Shown in pieces: positions 1 to 5,263 of a stretch of DNA of 5,263 nucleotides; the first letter of the stretch is position 1, and every line of letters starts with the position of its first letter. Source of the stretch: Chitinophaga pinensis (GTDB lineage Bacteria > Bacteroidota > Bacteroidia > Chitinophagales > Chitinophagaceae); NCBI GenBank assembly GCA_943324055.2, contig CALPKD020000123.1:1-5263 (forward strand), in the 5' to 3' direction. The position numbers were made by a program, and so were the translations under genes. The notes beneath the pieces were generated by a model that saw only the letters and a program-made list of their open reading frames with translations, was not told where the DNA came from and made no database searches.

Positions 1-920
1 CACAAGTAGGTTTTGATGCAACAGTAGCGGGCAATTTATCATGGAATTCAAATAAATTTACCCTCAAAGCTAATAAGACCTATGAGTTGGAATCAAGTTT
101 AACTGTTTATCAAACTTCAGGTGCAACTGCAGGTAGATTTCAAATATACGATTATACCAATTCTGCTGTATTAGCCAGCGGATTATTTATGTCACAGAAC
201 GCATCTGGTACAAATAATCCAAGTGGAAATTCACCAATGAAAGCTATTATAACTCCAAGTTCAGATATCCAAGTAGGTATTAGATTGTATGATTCTTATG
301 GAACTGCTGCTCCAGGTATTGTAGGAAGTACTTCAGCCGCTGGGACAAATGCTTCTGCCAATTCATCTTATTTTATGGTAAAACAAATTGGTTCATCGGC
401 TATTGTGAACCCTTGGACTTTAAATGGAGCGGATAGTTATAACACCTTAGGGAAAGTGGGAATTGGAACCAACGCGCCTGCACAAGCGTTAGATGTAACA
501 GGGAATGTAAATGTGACTGGTAAAATTAATTTAACAGATCCAAGTGGAAATGTTGCAGTAAAAGCTGCAGGTTTTGTAAATGCAGGGGTGGCTGTGACGT
601 TGGGGGATATACAAGTGCAAATGTCTACTGGCGGATCGAGAAGTTTGCAAATTAAAACAACGGGGGCGAATTTTACAGGAGTTGTTTCTGCTTATACTAC
701 CTATTCTTATAGTGCTTATACTTATTTTTCGGATGTGCAACAGGCCATTAATGGTAACTATGCGTATCTTGGGGCAAGTTGGGGGTTTGCAACAGACGGA
801 GACGTAGCAAATTATTTTGTGAAAGACGTTGTCAACCAAAGATTCTGGAGAATTACTTTAATGGTAGGGAATGTAACTGCTTATACTAATAACTTCATCT
901 CAATTGAAAGAATGTTGTAG
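1..920 (+). CDS. Surface or tail-fibre-like repeat protein, C-terminal part (5' end outside window)
   Basis: The reading frame is open from base 3 to the TAG at 918-920, giving 305 visible residues. There is no convincing start inside the window: an in-frame TTG at 87 lies inside a continuous beta-rich sequence, so the gene begins upstream. Three regions are visible. Residues 1-145 are rich in S, T, N and G with alternating beta pattern (FTLKANKTYELESSLTVY near the start, SSYFMVKQIG near the end) and recall C1q/TNF-like jelly-roll domains. Residues 152-175 carry VGIGTNAP, then ALDVTGNVNVTGKIN, a linker motif common in Bacteroidota tail-fibre-like and adhesin-like proteins. Residues 201-305 form a separate C-terminal module from GDIQVQMSTGG to NNFISIERML, with aromatic-rich segments. 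From memory this resembles phage or tail-fibre tip domains; that is not verified. No endosialidase-type autocleaving chaperone follows. The likely role is a trimeric, exported, surface-exposed binding protein. The frame is certain, the function tentative. Confidence 0.85.
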   Translation, partial: QVGFDATVAGNLSWNSNKFTLKANKTYELESSLTVYQTSGATAGRFQIYDYTNSAVLASGLFMSQNASGTNNPSGNSPMKAIITPSSDIQVGIRLYDSYGTAAPGIVGSTSAAGTNASANSSYFMVKQIGSSAIVNPWTLNGADSYNTLGKVGIGTNAPAQALDVTGNVNVTGKINLTDPSGNVAVKAAGFVNAGVAVTLGDIQVQMSTGGSRSLQIKTTGANFTGVVSAYTTYSYSAYTYFSDVQQAINGNYAYLGASWGFATDGDVANYFVKDVVNQRFWRITLMVGNVTAYTNNFISIERML

Positions 921-996
921 CGAATATAGATAGAACAGTAAAGTATAAATATTCCAGTGTATTATATCATAACTGCATTTTTCGTATCTTGGTTTA

Positions 997-1563
997 GTGA
1001 AGAGATTAATTGCAATATGTTGTTTTACTGCCTTACTACTTTCAACAAGTAGCTTTACCTATTATTATTGGGTACAGGAAAAAATGCATGAGCAAGATCG
1101 ATTTGCTAGCATTGAAGCTGGCAAATTCGAAAATACAGGGAACCGTCAAATCAAACTTGTATTAAAGGACAAGTCCGTTTTGCCGGAAGGCTATACTTGG
1201 GAAGAAGCCGGGCGCGAGTTTAGTTTCAAAGGGGAGTTTTATGACATTGTATCATTGAAGCAAACTAAAAATGGCTGGGAATTGATAGCAGCGTCGGATG
1301 AGGCTGAAACAATGATGGTTGAAAACCAAACTAAGGCACAGCAAATTGACAAGAATTTTACTACTAATAAACATACCAATAAGCTTAAAATTTCATTGCT
1401 TAAATTAGTGTACGATTGTCCAAATGAGTTGGATTTAACTGCGACTCATTTCTCTAATCGTAAATACCTACTTGGCTTTTATAACAGTCAATTAGCGCTC
1501 CCATTTTTAGGGCAAGTATTTTCGCCGCCAAAAGCTGACTCATTACTTAGCAGACAGGTCTAA
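997..1563 (+). CDS. Small exported or membrane-anchored protein, upstream partner of a TonB-dependent receptor
   Basis: The protein has 188 residues and starts at GTG 997. An in-frame TAA at 970-972 bounds the upstream side. The next ATG (1084) would remove the hydrophobic N-terminus, so GTG is preferred. Residues 1-22 have a basic start (MKR) and a hydrophobic stretch with Cys8-Cys9, consistent with a signal peptide or membrane anchor; no good lipobox is visible. The core has E74-F75-S-F-K-G79-E-F-Y82-D83-I-V85, followed by a strand and an acidic patch (DEAE, 101-104). This resembles a Bacteroidota family of small proteins with an 'EFRYxGxMYDVV'-like motif that I recall near TonB-dependent receptors; no function is established that I know of. 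The C-terminus ends in a Pro-Pro segment (FSPPKAD, 175-181). The receptor gene starts 40 nt downstream on the same strand, suggesting co-transcription. A periplasmic or inner-membrane accessory role in uptake or sensing is an inference. Confidence 0.8.
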   Translation: MKRLIAICCFTALLLSTSSFTYYYWVQEKMHEQDRFASIEAGKFENTGNRQIKLVLKDKSVLPEGYTWEEAGREFSFKGEFYDIVSLKQTKNGWELIAASDEAETMMVENQTKAQQIDKNFTTNKHTNKLKISLLKLVYDCPNELDLTATHFSNRKYLLGFYNSQLALPFLGQVFSPPKADSLLSRQV

Positions 1564-1603
1564 TAATTTAGACTATTTCATTATTCATTTAAAAATAAAA
1601 AGT

Positions 1604-3790
1604 ATGCGCAATTTATTGCTTGCATTTTTATTTTTTGTAATGAGTGTAAATTTGATGGCGCAAAACGATACTACGGCAAAGCAATTGCAGGATGTAACGG
1701 TGCTCTCCAATAAATTTCCAACTCTTTCAAAAAATATAGTACAACGTGTTGACGTTTTAACAGATAAAAATTTAATCAACCAGCAAGCCAATACGGCGGA
1801 TATACTCACTCAGTCGGGGCAAGTATTTGTACAAAAAAGCCAATTAGGTGGGGGGAGCCCTGTTATTAGAGGTTTTGAAGCAAGTCGTGTGTTATTGATG
1901 GTGGATGGCGTGCGCCTAAATAATGCCATTTTTAGAGCAGGGCATTTGCAAAATATCATTACCATCGACAACATGATTTTAGATCGGGTTGAAATTAACT
2001 ATGGTCCGAGTTCAACTTTGTATGGTACAGATGCGTTAGGAGGTGTAGTGAATATGTTTACCCGCAATCCAAAATTGAATGAAGATGCTTCCTGGAAAAC
2101 CAATGCCAATTTAATACAACGTTTTGCATCAGGTCAAAATGAAAACAGAACCCATTTGGATATGAATATTGCTAATAATAAATGGGCTTATCTAACTTCA
2201 TTTACTAATAGCAGTTTTGGTAATATGCGTCAAGGGGGCAATCGTACAAGTGCCTATCCTGATTTTGGGAAAAGGTTCTTTTATGTAGAACGCGTTAATG
2301 GATTAGATGTAGCTCAGGTAAATGACAATCCAAATATCCAAAGAGAGACAGGATATCATCAAACCGATTTAATACAAAAAGTACTTTACAAGCCTTCTGA
2401 AAATGTGGAACATTTACTAAATGTGCAAGTATCCAATTCTTCTAACATTAACAGATACGACCGTTTAACAGAGTCAAGCAATGGTTTGCCCACTTATGCT
2501 GAATGGTATTATGGGCCTCAAAAGCGTAACCTAATTTCTTATAAATATGCTGTCAAGAAATTGCAAGGCTATTTTCAGGAAGCTTTTGTAATAGTAAATT
2601 ATCAAAATTTGGAAGAAAGCAGAATCTCAAGAAAGTTTAAGAGTAATAATAAAGACTTTAGAATCGAAAAGGTAAATGTGGCGGGTGTCAATGCCGATTT
2701 ATTACATACAGATGCGAAAGGGGATTTGCATATTGGAGTGGAGTCCTATTTGGATTTTGTAAATTCTACGGCGCATCGGTTAAATATTTCGACCAATGCA
2801 TTGAGTGCGATCACTACAAGATATAGTGATGGTCCTACCAACATGGGATATCATGCATTGTATGTGCAACAAACTAAATTTTTAAACCCACATTGGGTTT
2901 TGAACGGTGGGCTCCGGTTTAATGTGGTTACGATGAATGCACAATTTAAGGATACGGCCTTAATGCATTTTCCTTTCACGGAAGCTAAACAAACCTATGG
3001 TGCTTTAACAGGAAACCTTGGGTTAGCTTATAATGGTGCCAATGGTTACCGAGTAAGTTTTGGCATAAGCAGCGGATTTAGGGCGCCTAATATTGACGAT
3101 TTAACGAAAGTATTTGATACCAAAACGGGCTATGTAGTTGTGCCGAATACGGACTTAAAACCTGAATATACTTACAATGGCGAATTGAATGTTTCACAAA
3201 TAACGAAGGCTTACACATGGGGCGCTTCAGTATTTTACACCGTATTTAAAAATGCTGCAGTTGTTGACAAGTATACCTTTAATGGCCATTCAAAAATTCT
3301 ATATCAAGGTGTTATGAGTGACGTGTATGCGCCTCAAAACAAAGCGAGTGCGGTAGTATATGGGTTCAACGTAAATGGGAAATTGGAATTAATGTACAAT
3401 ACCAGCTTAAGTGCCACTTATACCTTTACGAAGGGGACCTATAAGGATGGGATAAATACGATGCCATTGGACCATATCCCTCCAACCTATGGTCGTATTG
3501 GGTTAAAGCACGGCACTGCTAAATTGAATGCAGAATTATTTACTATGTTTAATGGTTGGAAACATAAGTCCGACTATAATTTAAACGGGGAAGACAATGA
3601 ACAATACGCTACCAATGATGGAATGCCTAGTTGGATGACTTTAAATTTTGCTTCTAATTACAATCCGAGTAAAAAGCTAAGTGTAGGATTTCAAGTGGAA
3701 AATATAATGGAAAAAAACTATCGATATTTTGCAAGTGGAATATCCGCGGTAGGTAGAAACTTTATTGTGAGTTGTAAAATAGCATTGTAA
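1604..3790 (+). CDS. TonB-dependent outer-membrane receptor, hemoglobin/heme (HmuR-like) type
   Basis: This is a complete receptor of 728 residues, a typical length for the family, starting at ATG 1604 after an A-rich leader without a Shine-Dalgarno site. A signal peptide (residues 1 to about 20, ending in LMAQ) is followed by a TonB-box-like segment (LQDVTVL, 28-34). The plug domain spans roughly 45-155: SPVIRGFE (85-92), VDGVRLNNA (100-108), GHLQNIITID (113-122) and YGPSSTLYGTDALGG (133-147). The rest is a beta barrel with FRAP at 492-495 and NTDL at 515-518. It closes with ASGISAVGRNF and a final strand ending in Leu728 rather than the usual aromatic residue. The NNAI.R.GHLQN signature points to the hemoglobin/heme-type receptors. 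However, the NPDL box reads NTDL and no histidine lies between FRAP and NTDL, where some heme receptors carry one, so the substrate is uncertain. There is no N-terminal carboxypeptidase-like domain and no SusD gene, so it is not SusC. It sits 40 nt behind the 188-residue gene. Confidence 0.95.
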   Translation: MRNLLLAFLFFVMSVNLMAQNDTTAKQLQDVTVLSNKFPTLSKNIVQRVDVLTDKNLINQQANTADILTQSGQVFVQKSQLGGGSPVIRGFEASRVLLMVDGVRLNNAIFRAGHLQNIITIDNMILDRVEINYGPSSTLYGTDALGGVVNMFTRNPKLNEDASWKTNANLIQRFASGQNENRTHLDMNIANNKWAYLTSFTNSSFGNMRQGGNRTSAYPDFGKRFFYVERVNGLDVAQVNDNPNIQRETGYHQTDLIQKVLYKPSENVEHLLNVQVSNSSNINRYDRLTESSNGLPTYAEWYYGPQKRNLISYKYAVKKLQGYFQEAFVIVNYQNLEESRISRKFKSNNKDFRIEKVNVAGVNADLLHTDAKGDLHIGVESYLDFVNSTAHRLNISTNALSAITTRYSDGPTNMGYHALYVQQTKFLNPHWVLNGGLRFNVVTMNAQFKDTALMHFPFTEAKQTYGALTGNLGLAYNGANGYRVSFGISSGFRAPNIDDLTKVFDTKTGYVVVPNTDLKPEYTYNGELNVSQITKAYTWGASVFYTVFKNAAVVDKYTFNGHSKILYQGVMSDVYAPQNKASAVVYGFNVNGKLELMYNTSLSATYTFTKGTYKDGINTMPLDHIPPTYGRIGLKHGTAKLNAELFTMFNGWKHKSDYNLNGEDNEQYATNDGMPSWMTLNFASNYNPSKKLSVGFQVENIMEKNYRYFASGISAVGRNFIVSCKIAL

Positions 3791-3853
3791 CATGAGTCAT
3801 TCAAACTAAGTAAGACTCTAATTAAATCGTCTTCAAGGTTTAATATTAAATAG

Positions 3854-3888
3854 GATGCCCCCAAGAGTTCAATACTTATGGGGGCATC
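3854..3888. terminator. Stem-loop between convergent genes, probable bidirectional terminator
   Basis: GATGCCCCCA (3854-3863) and TGGGGGCATC (3879-3888) are perfect complements, giving a 10-bp GC-rich stem with a 15-nt loop. It lies 63 nt after the receptor stop codon and 19 nt after the stop of the convergent MarC-family gene, the expected place for a shared terminator. There is no strong T tract on either side (ATTATGTTG on the plus side, CTATTTAATATT on the minus side), so termination may be inefficient, or the element may mainly protect 3' ends of the mRNAs. Confidence 0.65.
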
Positions 3889-3907
3889 ATTATGTTGAAT
3901 CGAAATC

Positions 3908-4486
3908 TTATTTCCTTAGTGCTCCTACATTGCTCGAGAATATCTTCACTGCAATTGCGAGTAATATCACACCAAAAAATTTACGCACCGCTAATAAGCC
4001 TCCTGGGCCAAGCATACGCTCGATAAAATTGAGTGACTTGAGAACAATATAAACAATGATCAAATTTACTAGTATACCTCCTAGGATATAAGCTTCCTCG
4101 AAATTGGCTTTTAAGGACATGATGGTAGTAAGTGTTCCGCTTCCAGCAATAATGGGGAAGGCAATAGGAACTACAGAACCACTATGTCCATTTTTATCTC
4201 CTTTGAAAATTTCATGACCTAAAACCATCTCTAGGCCTAGTAAAAAAATCACAATGGATCCTCCAACGGCAAATGATTTTACATCTAATCCTAGCATTTT
4301 TAAGAAAGGCTTTCCTAAAAACATAAATGCAATCATTAAGGCGCCAGAGATGAGGGTGACTTGGAATGATTTGATGGCCCCTACTTTTTCTTTCATTGCT
4401 ATCAACAAAGGGATAGACCCTACAATATCTATTACGGCAAATAAAGTGAAGATGACAGTTAGTAGTTGGTCTGGATGAAATTCCAT
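3908..4486 (-). CDS. MarC-family (UPF0056) integral inner-membrane protein
   Basis: From the preferred ATG (complement of 4484-4486) the protein has 192 residues beginning MEFHPDQLL. Six hydrophobic segments lie at about 8-30, 42-58, 70-90, 103-124, 132-150 and 166-184. Family hallmarks are LFAVIDIVGSIP (15-26), FAVGGSIVIFLLGLEMVLG (72-90), VPIAFPIIAGSGTLTT (106-121) and FGVILLAIAVKIF (171-183). The length and helix count match the MarC family. The founding E. coli member was once tied to multiple antibiotic resistance, but that role was not upheld and the transported substrate, if any, is unknown. An alternative ATG at 4499-4501 would add five residues (MQSFF). It is disfavoured because family members start close to MEF and because it lies in the loop of a perfect hairpin (4487-4520). 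The gene is co-directional with the BtuB-like receptor gene, 102 nt away, and converges on the plus-strand receptor. Confidence 0.93.
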   Translation of the reverse strand: MEFHPDQLLTVIFTLFAVIDIVGSIPLLIAMKEKVGAIKSFQVTLISGALMIAFMFLGKPFLKMLGLDVKSFAVGGSIVIFLLGLEMVLGHEIFKGDKNGHSGSVVPIAFPIIAGSGTLTTIMSLKANFEEAYILGGILVNLIIVYIVLKSLNFIERMLGPGGLLAVRKFFGVILLAIAVKIFSSNVGALRK

Positions 4487-4520
4487 AAAAAAGCTTTGCA
4501 TGAAGATACAAAGCTTTTTT
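4487..4520 (-). promoter_or_regulatory. Perfect 12-bp hairpin abutting the MarC-family start codon
   Basis: AAAAAAGCTTTG (4487-4498) and CAAAGCTTTTTT (4509-4520) are exact complements around a 10-nt loop. Read on the minus strand, the 3' arm ends directly at the preferred ATG (4486-4484), and the alternative ATG (4501-4499) is exposed in the loop. In the mRNA it would fold next to the ribosome-binding region and could tune initiation. Read on the plus strand, it is followed by one more T (seven in all) and would look like a Rho-independent terminator, but no plus-strand gene feeds it. The stem is certain; its role is inferred. Confidence 0.5.
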
Positions 4521-4538
4521 TGAATACATCTTATTTCG

Positions 4539-4584
4539 ATAATACGGGAAAGTGAATACTTGAATCAACACTTTCCCGTATTAT
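4539..4584 (-). terminator. 16-bp perfect stem-loop after the BtuB-like gene
   Basis: ATAATACGGGAAAGTG (4539-4554) pairs with CACTTTCCCGTATTAT (4569-4584) without mismatch, around a 14-nt loop. It begins 4 nt after the stop codon of the minus-strand receptor gene (4589-4591), as expected for a terminator. The sequence after the stem on the minus strand (CGAAATAAG) lacks a T tract, so it may instead be an mRNA 3'-end stabiliser or a partial, read-through terminator upstream of the MarC-family gene. Confidence 0.65.
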
Positions 4585-4588
4585 AAAT

Positions 4589-5263
4589 TTAATGCAAACG
4601 GATGCCAAATAATATAGTCCGCCCCATTGTATTGTATCCATTCACTTCCTGAAAATGGTCATTTCCTAAGTTTTGACCATCAGCAAATAAAGTAAAATGA
4701 TTGGTTGCGTTGTATTGGACATGTGCATTTGCTAATACATAATAACCGAGTTCAATATCTGGACTTGCATATCCTCCTACATCATAACGTTTACTGATAT
4801 ATCTAGCTGCAATGCTTATTTGTAGTTTTTGTGTAGGGGCATACTGCCATTGAATTCCGGCACTGTGCTTAGGGCGCTTTAATAAATAAGCATAAGTAAT
4901 AGTATCTGTTGTAGTGACTCTGTTTTGATTGGTTTCTTGACCATTCATTAAAGTGTAATTTGCATTGACACTGTTTTTGGCATTAATCTTCCAATTCAAT
5001 TCTAATTCTAAGCCATTTACTTTTTGTTGAATAAAATTGAAATAATTATAGTCGATATAATTGTAATCAATACCATTGTCAATGGTTCTGTTATAATAAA
5101 CAGCGCGCGCGAACAAGCCTTTTGTTTTGTATTCAGTTCCTAATTCAATATTGAATGATTTTTCGGGAGATAGATCGGCATTATTGCTAAGTTGATATAA
5201 CGATGGCGCTTTGAATCCAGTGGAGATACTAGCTAGTAATCGAATGTCATTATTCAGTTTAAA
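4589..5263 (-). CDS. btuB: BtuB-like TonB-dependent receptor, C-terminal half of the barrel (5' end outside window)
   Basis: The minus-strand frame is open from the window edge to the TAA at 4589-4591, giving 224 visible residues. The TTG at 5114-5116 is internal, not a start. The visible part is the end of an outer-membrane beta barrel: STGFKAPSLYQL (FKAP at 5204-5215), then NADLSPEKS (5159-5182) in place of the usual NPNL/NPDL box. Further on come VNGLELELNW, LLKRPKHSAGIQWQY, ARYISKRYD and the closing QNLGNDHFQEVNGYNTMGRT. These align in order with the C-terminal half of E. coli BtuB as I remember it (KAPNLGQLY, LLRRAKQQ, YLGTRYD, VYGYQTAGRE), which supports the vitamin B12 receptor branch. 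The protein ends in LH rather than a terminal aromatic residue. Cobalamin as substrate is an inference, since BtuB-like receptors in Bacteroidota can carry other ligands. The plug, signal peptide and any cobalamin riboswitch lie outside the window. A 16-bp stem-loop follows the stop. Confidence 0.9.
   Translation of the reverse strand, partial: FKLNNDIRLLASISTGFKAPSLYQLSNNADLSPEKSFNIELGTEYKTKGLFARAVYYNRTIDNGIDYNYIDYNYFNFIQQKVNGLELELNWKINAKNSVNANYTLMNGQETNQNRVTTTDTITYAYLLKRPKHSAGIQWQYAPTQKLQISIAARYISKRYDVGGYASPDIELGYYVLANAHVQYNATNHFTLFADGQNLGNDHFQEVNGYNTMGRTILFGIRLH

Noticed and set aside
531..839. Open frame of 102 codons on the minus strand
   Set aside because: It lies wholly within the fibre-like gene, its product is rich in Cys, Ile, Arg and His without a recognisable pattern, and no start signal is seen; it is a shadow frame.
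1585..1809. Minus-strand open frame of 74 codons across the receptor start
   Set aside because: It is antisense to the signal peptide and start of the receptor gene and has no protein-like features or regulatory signals.
1604..3790. SusC-type polysaccharide receptor
   Set aside because: The protein lacks the N-terminal carboxypeptidase-like domain and the length of about 1000 residues typical of SusC, and no SusD gene follows.
3794..3820. Weak inverted repeat GAGTC/GACTC after the receptor gene
   Set aside because: The arms are only 5 bp with a long spacer; this is within chance expectation.
3855..4052. Plus-strand open frame of 65 codons starting in the terminator stem
   Set aside because: Its ATG is part of the hairpin arm and the rest is antisense to the MarC-family gene, which has clear family motifs.
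4487..4521. Rho-independent terminator for a plus-strand transcript
   Set aside because: Stem plus seven T residues looks right, but the nearest plus-strand gene ends at 3790 and already has a stem-loop at 3854-3888, so a role in the minus-strand leader is more likely.
4212..4571. Minus-strand open frame of 119 codons and plus-strand frame at 4254-4478
   Set aside because: Both overlap the MarC-family gene in other frames and lack any recognisable sequence pattern.

Overview
The window looks like a chromosomal segment of a Bacteroidota bacterium, probably a Sphingobacteriia/Chitinophagia-type lineage. The signs are AT-rich DNA, AT-rich gene leaders without clear Shine-Dalgarno sites, two TonB-dependent outer-membrane receptors, and an exported repeat-type protein with the 'GIGT..P...LDV.GN' motif common in this phylum. 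The lineage is an inference from gene content; no marker gene is present.

Layout. (1) Positions 1-920 (+) hold the 3' part of a large surface or tail-fibre-like protein whose start lies before the window. (2) Positions 997-3790 (+) hold a two-gene unit: a small membrane-anchored or exported protein with a GTG start, then a complete TonB-dependent receptor of the hemoglobin/heme (HmuR-like) type. (3) A perfect 10-bp stem-loop at 3854-3888 separates this unit from the convergent minus-strand genes. (4) Positions 3908-4486 (-) encode a six-helix MarC-family inner-membrane protein. (5) Positions 4589-5263 (-) hold the C-terminal half of a BtuB-like receptor, running off the window. The 102 nt between genes 5 and 4 are largely filled by two perfect inverted repeats, one with a 16-bp stem and one with a 12-bp stem.

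Functional reading. Both receptors would import a scarce substrate across the outer membrane using TonB/ExbB/ExbD energy. The first may act with the small protein encoded 40 nt upstream. No SusD partner, carboxypeptidase-like N-terminal domain or anti-sigma regulator is present, so these are not SusCD polysaccharide loci. Nothing visible links the MarC-family protein to either receptor beyond position. No tRNA, rRNA, CRISPR array, insertion sequence or attachment site was seen. All intergenic stretches are under about 120 nt.

I found no clear new defence or mobile system. The most interesting points are the modular fibre-like protein, the small protein paired with the receptor, and the paired hairpins ahead of the MarC-family gene.
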